Below are positions 24,532-32,513 of a stretch of 35,326 nt of DNA, piece by piece (the first letter of the stretch is position 1; every line of letters starts with the position of its first letter). Source of the DNA: DASWJQ01 sp036397095. Its GTDB lineage: Bacteria > Chloroflexota > Anaerolineae > Anaerolineales > E44-bin32. Both the position numbers and the translations under genes were made by a program. The stretch covers positions 1 through 35,326 of the forward strand of contig DASWJQ010000049.1 in assembly GCA_036397095.1 (NCBI GenBank). The letters are read 5' to 3'. Below the pieces are notes generated by a model that worked only from the letters and a program-made list of their open reading frames with translations, searched no databases and was not told where the DNA came from.

Positions 24532-25785
24532 ATGACGATGGCGCGCTCGGCCGTCCAATACGACATCGAAAGGGTCCGGGCCGATTTCCCGATCCTGACC
24601 CGCCAGGTTCGCCCGGGCGTGCCGCTTATCTACCTGGACTCGGCGGCGACATCGCAGAAGCCAACGCCTGTGCTCGACGCGCTGCGGCAGCACTATGAGC
24701 AGCACAATGCCAATATTCATCGCGGCATCCACCGGCTGGCCGAAGAGGCCACCGCCGAGTACGAAGCGGCGCGGGCCAAAGTGGCGGCCTTCATCAACGC
24801 GTCCTCGCCCAAGGAAATCATCTTCACCCGCAACACCACCGAAGCCATCAACCTGGTGGCGTACAGCTGGGCTCGCAGCCAGCTCAGTACCGGCGATTCC
24901 ATCCTGCTGACCGAAATGGAGCACCACGCCAACCTGATCCCCTGGTACCAACTGGCGGATGAGCGCGGCCTGCAGCTCCACTTTGCCCCGGTAACCGACG
25001 ACGGCCAGCTCGATCGGGCCGTCTTTGCCAAACTGCTGACCGCCCACAGTCCCAAGCTGGTCGCCTTCAGCCATATGTCGAACGTGCTGGGGACGGTCAA
25101 CCCGGTCCGGGAGCTGACCGAGCTGTCCCAGCAGGCCGGGTCTGTTGTGGTGCTCGACGCGGCCCAATCGGTGCCCCACCTACCGGTTGATGTTCAAGCG
25201 CTCAAGGTGGACTTCCTGGCCTTTTCCGGCCACAAGATGTGTGGTCCGACCGGGATCGGCGTGCTGTATGGCAAGCACAGCTTGCTTGAGTCGATGCCGC
25301 CGTTCATGGGCGGGGGGGAAATGATCAAGCGGGTTGAGCTGGGCAGCTTCGTCGCCAATGACGTGCCGCACAAGTTTGAGGCGGGCACGCCGGCCATCGC
25401 CGAGGCGGTGGCGCTTGGCGCGGCCGTCGATTACTTGACCGACCTGGGCATGGAAGCTGTGCACGCCCACGAGCAGACGCTGATCGGCCATGCCCTGGAG
25501 CGGTTGGAAGAAGTGCCCGGTGTCAAAGTGTACGGTCCGGCCACCGAGCACAAGGGCGGGGTGGCCGCATTCACCTTCGAAGGAGCGCATCCGCACGATG
25601 TCGCCCAAATTCTGGATGACCGCGGCATCGCAGTGCGCGCCGGCCACCACTGCGCCATGCCCCTGCACCAGCGCTTCGACTTGCCGGCGACGACACGTGC
25701 CTCGTTTTACCTGTACAACACCCTGGACGAGGTCGACGCGTTGATCGAAGGCCTGTACCATGTCAAAGAGATTTTCGGCAGCTAG
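24532..25785 (+). CDS. sufS: Cysteine desulfurase SufS
   Basis: A group II PLP-dependent cysteine desulfurase that mobilises sulfur as a persulfide for cluster assembly. The N-terminal region has PLIYLDSAATSQKP; substrate and cofactor regions are TRNTTEAINLVAYSW and EHHANLIPWYQL. The PLP Asp is in VVLDAAQSVPHLPVD and the PLP Lys235 in FSGHKMCGPTGIGVLYG. The persulfide Cys374 sits in RAGHHCAMPLH. Length (417 aa) is normal. Two in-frame ATGs (24532, 24538) are possible; the first is kept. With sufU downstream, the pair fits the SufS-SufU type of system seen in Gram-positives and their relatives, rather than SufE. Confidence 0.97.
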   Translation: MTMARSAVQYDIERVRADFPILTRQVRPGVPLIYLDSAATSQKPTPVLDALRQHYEQHNANIHRGIHRLAEEATAEYEAARAKVAAFINASSPKEIIFTRNTTEAINLVAYSWARSQLSTGDSILLTEMEHHANLIPWYQLADERGLQLHFAPVTDDGQLDRAVFAKLLTAHSPKLVAFSHMSNVLGTVNPVRELTELSQQAGSVVVLDAAQSVPHLPVDVQALKVDFLAFSGHKMCGPTGIGVLYGKHSLLESMPPFMGGGEMIKRVELGSFVANDVPHKFEAGTPAIAEAVALGAAVDYLTDLGMEAVHAHEQTLIGHALERLEEVPGVKVYGPATEHKGGVAAFTFEGAHPHDVAQILDDRGIAVRAGHHCAMPLHQRFDLPATTRASFYLYNTLDEVDALIEGLYHVKEIFGS

Positions 25786-25793
25786 GACAGTCC

Positions 25794-26186
25794 ATGGACG
25801 ACTTGTACCGCGAGATCATCATCGACCGCTTCAAGAACCCTCGCATGAAGGGGACGCTCGATCCACACGACTATAGCTACACGGATGACAATCCTCTGTG
25901 TGGCGACCGCATCCGCGTTGACCTGCGCGTCGATGCCAACGATGTCATCCAGGAAGCGGCCTTCAGTGGGGAAGGCTGTGCCATCTCCCAGGCTTCGGCT
26001 GACCTGCTCACCGAGACTATTATTGGCCGCTCCTTGTCCGACGTTAAGGGCATGACCAAGGACGATATCCTCGAGCTGCTGGGCATTGAGCTCGGCCCGG
26101 TTCGGCTCAAGTGTGCCTTGCTGTCCCTCAAGGTGGTCAAGGCGGGCGTGTACGGCGTGGAGGGGCTCGAAGAGGAACTGCGCTAG
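25794..26186 (+). CDS. sufU: SUF system sulfur-transfer protein SufU
   Basis: A 130-residue NifU/IscU-like protein with the three conserved cysteines: NPLCGDRI, GEGCAISQAS and RLKCALLSLK. The N-terminus MDDLYREIIIDRFKNPRMKG is typical. An Asp sits after the first Cys (CGD). In SufU these residues bind zinc and accept persulfide sulfur from SufS. The insertion between the second and third Cys (residues ~75-105) has the SufU length rather than the shorter IscU form. It starts eight bases after sufS and is co-transcribed. Confidence 0.95.
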   Translation: MDDLYREIIIDRFKNPRMKGTLDPHDYSYTDDNPLCGDRIRVDLRVDANDVIQEAAFSGEGCAISQASADLLTETIIGRSLSDVKGMTKDDILELLGIELGPVRLKCALLSLKVVKAGVYGVEGLEEELR

Positions 26187-26225
26187 GGCCGGTCCATCCA
26201 TCCCAATTCCATGCAAGAGAGGACC

Positions 26226-26576
26226 ATGTACAACTACCAGCTGCTGGATGAAGACGCGCTCGAGTTCGTACCGGTAGCTACGACCGATGAGCTTCCCCCC
26301 GGTGAACGGATCATCTTCGATATCGACGGCGAGCCGATTGCTGTCTTCAACATTGGCGGCAAGTATTTCGCCATCAAAGACGTGTGCTCACACGATGATG
26401 GGCCGGTCGCTGAAGGCCCGCTCCAGGAATTCGACATCGAATGCCCGCGGCATGGGGCGCGATTTGACGTGCGCACCGGCAAGGTGCTGTCCCTGCCCGC
26501 CATTGTCGACATCCCGGCTTACCCCGTCCGGATCGAGGATGGCGAAGTCCTGATCGGCCTGCCGCTCGAGGCCTGA
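26226..26576 (+). CDS. Rieske [2Fe-2S] ferredoxin-like protein
   Basis: A 116-residue single-domain Rieske protein. The two cluster-binding boxes are DVCSHDDGPVAEG (C-x-H) and ECPRHGARFDVRTGKVL (C-x2-H), spaced as in the ferredoxin subunit of aromatic ring dioxygenases and in NirD. ATG 26226 is chosen because AGAGGA is a few bases upstream; the longer frame from CTG/ATG-like codons at 26211 lacks a site. It is the last gene of the suf cluster. Such small Rieske proteins occur at the end of suf operons in other bacteria, but the electron partner is unknown. No terminator is obvious before the next promoter. Confidence 0.92.
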   Translation: MYNYQLLDEDALEFVPVATTDELPPGERIIFDIDGEPIAVFNIGGKYFAIKDVCSHDDGPVAEGPLQEFDIECPRHGARFDVRTGKVLSLPAIVDIPAYPVRIEDGEVLIGLPLEA

Positions 26577-26740
26577 GCCCCGGCGCTGCGGACAGGACTA
26601 TTCCAGCCCGGGCCCAGGCGGACGCACCCAACCACCAAGTCAAGTGCTGGTATAGTTGGACACGTGGGCGGCCGCGCGTTGGTGCCGCGCACTTTCTTTG
26701 CCAGCCCCTGACATCCATCCGAATCGGAGGATTGCGCAAC

Positions 26741-29506
26741 ATGTCTAGCCAGAAGTGGGTCTATACCTTTGATCAAGTCGATGAGGCCGAAAGCAAAGCC
26801 GGCTCGTGGGAGGGGGCCCGTGCCCTGCTGGGCGGTAAGGGCGCCAACCTGGGTGAAATGACCCGGCTTGGCGTGCCGGTGCCGCCAGGTTTCACCATTT
26901 CGACACAGGCCTGCATCGCCTATCTCAAGGCCGGCAATCAGTTTCCCGAGGGCATGTGGGAGCAGGCCAAGACGGCGCTCAAGGATGTCGAAGGGAAGAC
27001 CGGCAAGCGCTTTGGCGATCCTGCCAACCCACTGCTGGTTTCATGCCGCTCCGGCGCCAAGTTCTCGATGCCGGGCATGATGGACACGGTGCTCAACGTC
27101 GGCCTTAACGACAAGACAGCCGAGGGGATGATCAAACTGACGCAGGACGCCCGCTTTGTGTACGACTCCTACCGGCGGCTGGTCCAAATGTTCGGTTCGG
27201 TAGTGCTGGGTATCGACGACGACGCCTTCGAGCATCCGCTCGACGCCTATAAGAAGGACAAGGGCTACCGGGTCGACACCGAGATGACGGGCGACGACTG
27301 GAAGGCGATGACCCAGCATTTCCAGGAAATCGTGGCCGAGGAATCGGACACCGGCTTCCCGCAAGAACCGCTCGAGCAGATGCGCATGGCGACGGAAGCC
27401 GTTTTCAGTTCGTGGAATGGCAAACGAGCGATTGACTATCGAAACGCGGCCGGCATTTCCCACGATCTGGGCACGGCGGTCAACATTCAAACCATGGTTT
27501 TTGGCAATATGGGCGACGATTCGGGGACCGGCGTGACCTTCACCCGAGACCCAGCGACCGGTGAGCGGATCCTGTACGGCGACTATTTGACCAACGCGCA
27601 GGGTGAAGACGTGGTGGCCGGCATCCGCAACACCAAGAAGATCGCCGAGCTCGAAGGCGAAATGCCGGCAGCCTACGCCGAGTTCGAGAAGATCTGCGAC
27701 AAGCTCGAAGCGCACTACCACGAGATGCAGGATGTTGAGTTCACAATTGAGCGCGGCAAGCTGTGGATGCTGCAGACACGCGATGGCAAGCGGACGGCCA
27801 AGGCGGCCGTCAAGATTGCCGTTGACATGGTGGAAGAGGGACTGATCGAGCGCGATACGGCGGTCAAGCGCGTCAAACCCAGAGATGTCGATGTGCTCCT
27901 GCACCCGCAGTTCAAACTGGATGCCTTGGAACAGGCCAAGGGCGACCGCATGCTGGGCAAGGGCGTCAACGCCTCCCCCGGGGCAGCCGTCGGCCGCATC
28001 TACTTCGATGCTGACACGGCCGAAGCCCGCGCCAAGGAAGACAAACAGGATGTGATCATGGTCCGGCCATTCACCAAGCCGGACGACGTGCATGGCATGC
28101 TGGCCTCCAAAGGCATTTTGACGACCGAGGGCGGCGCCACCAGCCATGCCGCCGTCGTCGCCCGCCAATTCGGCATCCCCTGTGTCGTGGGCGCCTCGGG
28201 CGTGCGCCTTGACCTGGATTCCAAAATCCTGACCGCCAACGGGGTGACCGTCAGCGAGGGCGACTGGATCAGTGTCGATGGCACCACCGGCGAGGTGTAC
28301 TCGGGCCAGATCCCAACCGTGATGCCCGAGTTCGAAGAACAGACCGAGCTGTTGGAGCTGCTGGGTTGGGCCGATGACATCGCCGCCCGCGACGGTGTGC
28401 GCAGTGGGCCGGAGGGTTTCCCGACACGCGGGCTCGAAGTGTGGGCCAATGCCGACTATCCGCAGGACGCTCGGCGGGCACGGCAGTATGGTGCGCGCGG
28501 CATTGGCCTGTGCCGCACCGAGCACATGTTTTTCGAGCAGGAACGTCTGCCGATTGTGCAACGCATGATCCTGGCCGACAGCTCGGAGGCGCGCACTGAG
28601 GCGTTGGACGAGCTGCTGCCCTACCAGCGGGCTGACTTCGAGGGTCTGTTCGAAGCCATGGATGGCTTGCCGGTGATCGTGCGCTTGATCGATCCGCCCC
28701 TGCACGAGTTCCTGCCAGGCCTCGAAGAACTCATCGAAGAGGTCGCAACCAAGAAGGCGACGGGGGATACGGACGGTCTGGAGGCGCGCCAGCAGCTGCT
28801 GGAGAGCGTGCGCGATCTGCACGAGTCCAACCCGATGATGGGCCTGCGCGGCGTTCGCTTGAGCATTCTGATGCCCGAGATCGTTGAGATGCAGGTTCGG
28901 GCGATCTTCGAGGCCGCCGCCAATAAGGTGGCCGAAGGCATCGACGCTAAGCCGGAGGTGATGATCCCGCTGACCGGTCACGTCAATGAGCTTAAGGCGA
29001 TTCAGCCACGGCTTGTCGAAATCGCCCGGGAGGCGATGGAGGCCAAGGACGTCTCGTTCCCCTACAAATTCGGGACGATGATAGAAATCCCGCGGGCGGC
29101 CCTGACGGCACCGGAAATCGCAGGTGTGGCCGAATTCTTCTCGTATGGCACCAACGATCTGACCCAGATGACTTTTGGCTACAGCCGCGACGACGCCGAA
29201 CGCAACTTCCTGATTGAGTACGTCGAGCCAAAGTTCATGATCGACGGTGTCAAGCAGGGTATCCTGCCCAACAACCCGTTCCAAACGATCGACCCCGAGG
29301 GTGTCGGCCGATTGATGGAGATCGGAACGCGCGAGGGTCGATCGGCCCGCCCGGACTTGGAAGTCGGCATTTGTGGTGAACACGGCGGCGACCCGGCCTC
29401 GATCCAGCTGTGCCATCGGATCGGCCTGAACTATGTCAGTTGCTCACCGTTCCGCGTGCCGATCGCCCGTCTGTCGGCGGCCCACGCCGCGCTGGGAACG
29501 GGATAA
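26741..29506 (+). CDS. ppdK: Pyruvate, phosphate dikinase
   Basis: Interconverts pyruvate + ATP + Pi and PEP + AMP + PPi. The N-terminal ATP-grasp part begins LLGGKGANLGEMTRLGVPVPPGFTI and contains SCRSGAKFSMPGMMDTVLNVG and NMGDDSGTGVTFTRDPATGE. The central mobile phosphohistidine domain is TTEGGATSHAAVVARQFG, with the catalytic His and neighbouring Thr as the regulatory site. The C-terminal PEP/pyruvate barrel includes GIGLCRTEHMF, SYGTNDLTQMTFGYSRDD, and the catalytic Cys in VGICGEHGGDP. Length (921 aa) is slightly longer than the classic ~880 aa. The ATG at 26741 follows GGAGG by 10 bases; a TATAGT at 26651-26656 may be its -10. Confidence 0.97.
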   Translation: MSSQKWVYTFDQVDEAESKAGSWEGARALLGGKGANLGEMTRLGVPVPPGFTISTQACIAYLKAGNQFPEGMWEQAKTALKDVEGKTGKRFGDPANPLLVSCRSGAKFSMPGMMDTVLNVGLNDKTAEGMIKLTQDARFVYDSYRRLVQMFGSVVLGIDDDAFEHPLDAYKKDKGYRVDTEMTGDDWKAMTQHFQEIVAEESDTGFPQEPLEQMRMATEAVFSSWNGKRAIDYRNAAGISHDLGTAVNIQTMVFGNMGDDSGTGVTFTRDPATGERILYGDYLTNAQGEDVVAGIRNTKKIAELEGEMPAAYAEFEKICDKLEAHYHEMQDVEFTIERGKLWMLQTRDGKRTAKAAVKIAVDMVEEGLIERDTAVKRVKPRDVDVLLHPQFKLDALEQAKGDRMLGKGVNASPGAAVGRIYFDADTAEARAKEDKQDVIMVRPFTKPDDVHGMLASKGILTTEGGATSHAAVVARQFGIPCVVGASGVRLDLDSKILTANGVTVSEGDWISVDGTTGEVYSGQIPTVMPEFEEQTELLELLGWADDIAARDGVRSGPEGFPTRGLEVWANADYPQDARRARQYGARGIGLCRTEHMFFEQERLPIVQRMILADSSEARTEALDELLPYQRADFEGLFEAMDGLPVIVRLIDPPLHEFLPGLEELIEEVATKKATGDTDGLEARQQLLESVRDLHESNPMMGLRGVRLSILMPEIVEMQVRAIFEAAANKVAEGIDAKPEVMIPLTGHVNELKAIQPRLVEIAREAMEAKDVSFPYKFGTMIEIPRAALTAPEIAGVAEFFSYGTNDLTQMTFGYSRDDAERNFLIEYVEPKFMIDGVKQGILPNNPFQTIDPEGVGRLMEIGTREGRSARPDLEVGICGEHGGDPASIQLCHRIGLNYVSCSPFRVPIARLSAAHAALGTG

Positions 29507-29778
29507 GGGGACAGCACCGGGAGAGGGCGGCCGGCGACGTAGGTTTGCCCACCGTGACTGGGCTGTCAACCGTCGGCTCGCGGCGCCCAGCTGGCAAGGA
29601 TTAGCACGACGATTCGAAGGGCGGTTCCGAACCCGACAGGATGTAGGGACGTTGTATGCAACGTCCCTACGCTGTTTGAAGGGATGGGGTCCGCGCGCTA
29701 AGCCCTGTGCGCCGTTCGCAAGACAGGCACTGCCGAAGGCCCGTCCTTCGACCCGCTTAGGAACTGGCGCGGGGGATG
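29507..29778. other. Intergenic space after ppdK with palindrome and repeat fragment
   Basis: No gene is seen. It holds a perfect 12-bp inverted repeat (GTAGGGACGTTG at 29643-29654, CAACGTCCCTAC at 29659-29670, loop TATG), a type of dispersed palindrome common in several bacterial phyla and a possible ppdK transcript end. It also has TCCTTCGACCCGCTTAGGA at 29744-29762, resembling the widespread CTTCGAC...CTCAGG repeat. Confidence 0.6.
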
Positions 29779-29873
29779 AGGCCCACGAAAGCACGAAAAA
29801 TGGGCCCACGCAAGTGGGCCCTTTGTGTTCCTTGTCTCCCCCGTGGTGTCCTTCGCGTCCTGGTGGTTAGCCC
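29779..29873. repeat. Dispersed intergenic repeat, copy G
   Basis: The left arm GAGGCCCACGAAAGCACGAA (29778-29797) and the right arm at about 29821-29873 (CTTTGTGTTCC...TCCTTCGCGTCCTGGTGGTTAGCCC) surround a hairpin instead of a heptad core. The right arm supplies the stop codon of the methyltransferase/ATP-grasp gene. Confidence 0.7.
29802..29821 (-). terminator. Terminator between convergent genes
   Basis: An 8-bp stem (GGGCCCAC / GTGGGCCC, loop GCAA). On the minus strand it is followed by ATTTTTCG, so it suits termination of the methyltransferase/ATP-grasp transcript. On the plus strand TTTGTGTT follows, so it may work both ways. Confidence 0.65.
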
Positions 29874-31819
29874 ACTACAGTCGCCAGCTGCGACCGCTGC
29901 CGTTCCAGACGTATGCGTCGGTCGGCGGTCTGCAAGATGGCCGCCAGCATATCGGCGTAGCTCATGCCTTCGAGCGCCGCCATCTTCGCCAGGTGGCCGT
30001 CCCAGCACCAACCGGGGTTGGGATTGACTTCAAGCAAGCGCGGCTGCCCCTGGCCATCGAGCCGCCAGTCGAAGCGGGCGTAGTCGCGGCACTCGAGCCG
30101 GCGGAACAAGCGCAGGCAGGCCCCTTGGATCAAGGTCTGCACGTCTGGCGCCAGCTCCGCCGGGATCGAACGCAGATTCCAGTAGGGTGAGGTGGGCTCC
30201 CACTTGGCCTCATAGCCGCAGATTTGCGGCAGCCCTTCGGGCAGACTGCTGTAGTCCTCCTCCACGATCGGCAGGATACGGTAGTCATCCGGCGGGTTGC
30301 CGATGACCCCGACTGACAGGTCCTTGCCGGGCAGGAAGGCCTCCACCAGAATCGGCAGGTCGTAGCCAAACCGCTCGCGGATTTCCCCCAACCCGCTCAG
30401 CAGCGCCTCGGGGTTGTCGGCCACCGAACGCTGTGTGATGCCGAAGCTCGAGTCGCCGAAGTTGGGCTTGAGGATCACCGGGAAGGGGAAGGGCAAGTCA
30501 ACGATCGAATCCGACGGGTTCATCAAGATGGCATCGGGCACCGGAACGCCCATTTCGGCAGCTACGCCGCGCACCAATGACTTGTCATAACAGAAGGCCA
30601 GGCACTGGGGCCCGGCGCCGGTATAGGGGATAGCCAGCATCTCAAGCACGGCCGGCACGTGCAGCTCCCAGCGTGCCTTGTTGGCGAATCCCTCATCGCA
30701 CAGGTTGAAGACAAAGTCGATTTCTTCTCGTCGCTGGCGCAAATCGTCAACCAGGGTCTCATGACGGTTGAGATAGTTGAAGCCGATGCCTGGCACGCTG
30801 GCCAAAGCCGTCTGAAGCTTCTCGATCGTCTCGTAGTCGTCTTCATCAAAGACGGCGGCCGGCTTGACCTGGTCCGGCACGCTGGGGTCACCCATCACAA
30901 CCACGACCGACAGCGGGGCCTGGCTGGTGGCATCGGCCACCGGCGGGCGTTCGGCCGCGCGGGCCGTGATGATCAGGCGGCGGGCCATCATGCCCAGGTC
31001 CTGATTGCGCTGTGACACCGTATCCATTTCGGTGTGGATCACCGGGTCGACGAAGCCGGCCCGGCTGAGCAGATCAAGCAGGTCCGGCCGGCTGTAGAGC
31101 CTTTCGGCATAGAACTGGTCAGCCAGCACGCCGCGTTCGGCGTGGGTGATGATCTCGCGCGAAATCAAGCGCTGGTTGTCGGCCGACAGTGAGCGCTCGC
31201 GGCAGACAAAGGTCTTGGGGTCCAGCCACTCCCAGGTGCGCTGTTCGAAGGTCTGCTTAACGAAGTCGCCATCGGTGACATCGACCAGCAATCGCCCGCT
31301 GGGCACCAGCACACGGGCGATCTCGCGCAAGACGCGCAAGTCATCCTCGACGGTTTCAAAGTAGCCGAAAGAATTGCCCAGCAGCATGACCACATCCAGG
31401 CTGCTGTCGCGTTGCGGCAGCCGTCGGGCATCCCCCTCGCGGAAGCGAACCGTCACACCCCGCTGTTTGGCGGTGCGGCGGGCCCGCGCGATCAGCGCAT
31501 GCGAGCGGTCGAGCCCTTGAAGTTCGGTGTAACCGCGCTCGGCCAATTCCAGGGTGTGCCGGCCCTGGCCGCAGCACAAGTCGAGGATGCGGTCCTTTGG
31601 CTGCAGCTTGGCGAACTCGATGAATGAGTCGACCTCGGAGCGGGTCAGGGCTTCATCCATCACGACGTCGCCATCGGTCTTCAGGTACAGGGCGTTGAAT
31701 ATCTGACGCCACCAATCGCTGGGCACGTGCGATTCGAGATCCTTGACCGGCCCAACGGTTGCTGGCTTGGCCGGGCCTTTGGGGGCAGCCGGCTGCGCTT
31801 TGTTGTTGCTCTGGTCCAT
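29867..31819 (-). CDS. Methyltransferase / D-Ala-D-Ala-ligase-like ATP-grasp fusion
   Basis: A 650-residue two-domain enzyme. After a Pro/Ala/Lys-rich tail, a class I SAM methyltransferase occupies about residues 30-290: motif I RILDLCCGQGRHTLELAERG, a post-I acidic residue in LQGLDRSHALI, and DVVMLLGNSFGYFETVEDDL. From about residue 305 an ATP-grasp domain like D-alanine-D-alanine ligase follows: FVFNLCDEGFANKARWELHV, FPVILKPNFGDSSFGITQRS, PILVEAFLPGKDLSVGVIG, and DYARFDWRLDGQGQPRLLEV continuing NPNPGW with the metal ligands. ATP-grasp ligases join a carboxylate to an amine, so the fusion probably ligates and methylates one product; neither substrate is known. A LysW-like gene lies upstream. 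Stop is GGC TAA within repeat copy G. Confidence 0.88.
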   Translation of the reverse strand: MDQSNNKAQPAAPKGPAKPATVGPVKDLESHVPSDWWRQIFNALYLKTDGDVVMDEALTRSEVDSFIEFAKLQPKDRILDLCCGQGRHTLELAERGYTELQGLDRSHALIARARRTAKQRGVTVRFREGDARRLPQRDSSLDVVMLLGNSFGYFETVEDDLRVLREIARVLVPSGRLLVDVTDGDFVKQTFEQRTWEWLDPKTFVCRERSLSADNQRLISREIITHAERGVLADQFYAERLYSRPDLLDLLSRAGFVDPVIHTEMDTVSQRNQDLGMMARRLIITARAAERPPVADATSQAPLSVVVVMGDPSVPDQVKPAAVFDEDDYETIEKLQTALASVPGIGFNYLNRHETLVDDLRQRREEIDFVFNLCDEGFANKARWELHVPAVLEMLAIPYTGAGPQCLAFCYDKSLVRGVAAEMGVPVPDAILMNPSDSIVDLPFPFPVILKPNFGDSSFGITQRSVADNPEALLSGLGEIRERFGYDLPILVEAFLPGKDLSVGVIGNPPDDYRILPIVEEDYSSLPEGLPQICGYEAKWEPTSPYWNLRSIPAELAPDVQTLIQGACLRLFRRLECRDYARFDWRLDGQGQPRLLEVNPNPGWCWDGHLAKMAALEGMSYADMLAAILQTADRRIRLERQRSQLATVVG

Positions 31820-31862
31820 CACTCCCTCTGGCCCGGCTGGTGGCCGCGGCCCTCCCTTACCC

Positions 31863-31899
31863 GTAAAAGCAAAGGGGGCGCACCATCAGATGCGCCCCC
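31863..31899 (-). terminator. Terminator between LysW-like gene and ATP-grasp fusion
   Basis: A perfect 9-bp stem (GGGGGCGCA at 31874-31882, TGCGCCCCC at 31891-31899) with an 8-base loop. On the minus strand it is followed by TTTGCTTTTA. It lies about 57 bases after the LysW-like stop and 44 bases before the fusion gene, so it should end or attenuate the upstream transcript. Confidence 0.8.
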
Positions 31900-31955
31900 G
31901 CTGATGTCTCGCCTTGCTGCCAGGGTCTGCGGGGCCAAGGGCCCCGGATACCAAC

Positions 31956-32177
31956 TCAGTCGTCGCTATCGTCGTCCATATCATCGTCGTCGTAATCATA
32001 CTCGACTTCGTACTCGTACTCTTCTTCGTCCTCATGGGCCCAGTCAAGCTCGATAGGGGAGAGACCGGTCACCTGCAGATAGGCACTGCATGATGGACAG
32101 GTCACGTGCTGACCCTTCCGGGGGTTGTCTCCCAGCTTGATCGGCGAATCACAATCCGGGCAATAGCCCTCGGCCAT
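31956..32177 (-). CDS. LysW-like zinc ribbon protein with acidic tail
   Basis: A 73-residue protein. A C4 zinc ribbon (Cys6, Cys9, Cys27, Cys30: YCPDCDSPIKLGDNPRKGQ, then TCPSCSAYLQV) and a strand TGLSPIELDWAHEDEE resemble LysW, the amino-group carrier protein of lysine/arginine biosynthesis in Thermus and archaea. The acidic tail (residues 49-73) ends MDDDSDD, not the EDWGE whose final Glu carries the substrate in LysW. ATG 32175-32177 is chosen: GGGAGG lies 6 bases upstream, and longer frames add non-homologous sequence. No lysX, lysZ, lysY or lysJ is nearby. A role as carrier for the adjacent ATP-grasp is a hypothesis; a plain zinc-ribbon protein is the alternative. Confidence 0.85.
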   Translation of the reverse strand: MAEGYCPDCDSPIKLGDNPRKGQHVTCPSCSAYLQVTGLSPIELDWAHEDEEEYEYEVEYDYDDDDMDDDSDD

Positions 32178-32513
32178 GTCGAGCCTCCCGCGCATGATTT
32201 GTTGCGCACGCAATCGTACGCGGGGCCCGTGCAAAATCCGTGGAAAAGAGCTACAAATCGCGTGGAAACCGGGTTCTGGATGAACATGGGCGAGAGCCAA
32301 TAACACAAGGACTCGAAGTCCCAAATGGAGTTAATTGAAATCCTTTACGCGATTGAGCTCCAGGTTCCGAGCGGATCATGCGTTGGTCTGCCTCCGACCC
32401 GTTCAGACGAGTGTACTTCGACAGCATCAGCCGGTGGGATGAAATGAGCCTGCCTGAGTTTGTCAAAGGGGGCGTAGGGGGCACGCCTGGCGGGTGGGCA
32501 CCAGCGCGACGAC
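32178..32513. other. Intergenic space without recognised gene
   Basis: About 336 bases between the LysW-like gene and the regulator. It includes CCTGAGTTTGTCAAAGG (32453-32469), a member of the widespread CTGAGCTTGTCGAAGG-type repeat. A short CACAAGGACTCGAAG stretch may be a remnant of the dispersed repeat. The regulator's terminator was not found. Confidence 0.5.

Noticed and set aside
26640..26740. Rho-independent terminator of the suf operon
   Set aside because: The GC-rich repeats near 26670-26700 form only short imperfect stems without a T-tract, so it was not listed.
27041..29416. 791-codon minus-strand open frame
   Set aside because: It lies entirely antisense to ppdK and has no recognisable domain.
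31956..32177. Assignment as lysine-biosynthesis LysW
   Set aside because: The conserved EDWGE end is missing and no other pathway gene is near, so only LysW-like is claimed.
32285..32315. Possible eighth copy of the dispersed repeat
   Set aside because: Only about 15 bases (CACAAGGACTCGAAG) resemble an arm, with no partner arm or heptad core.
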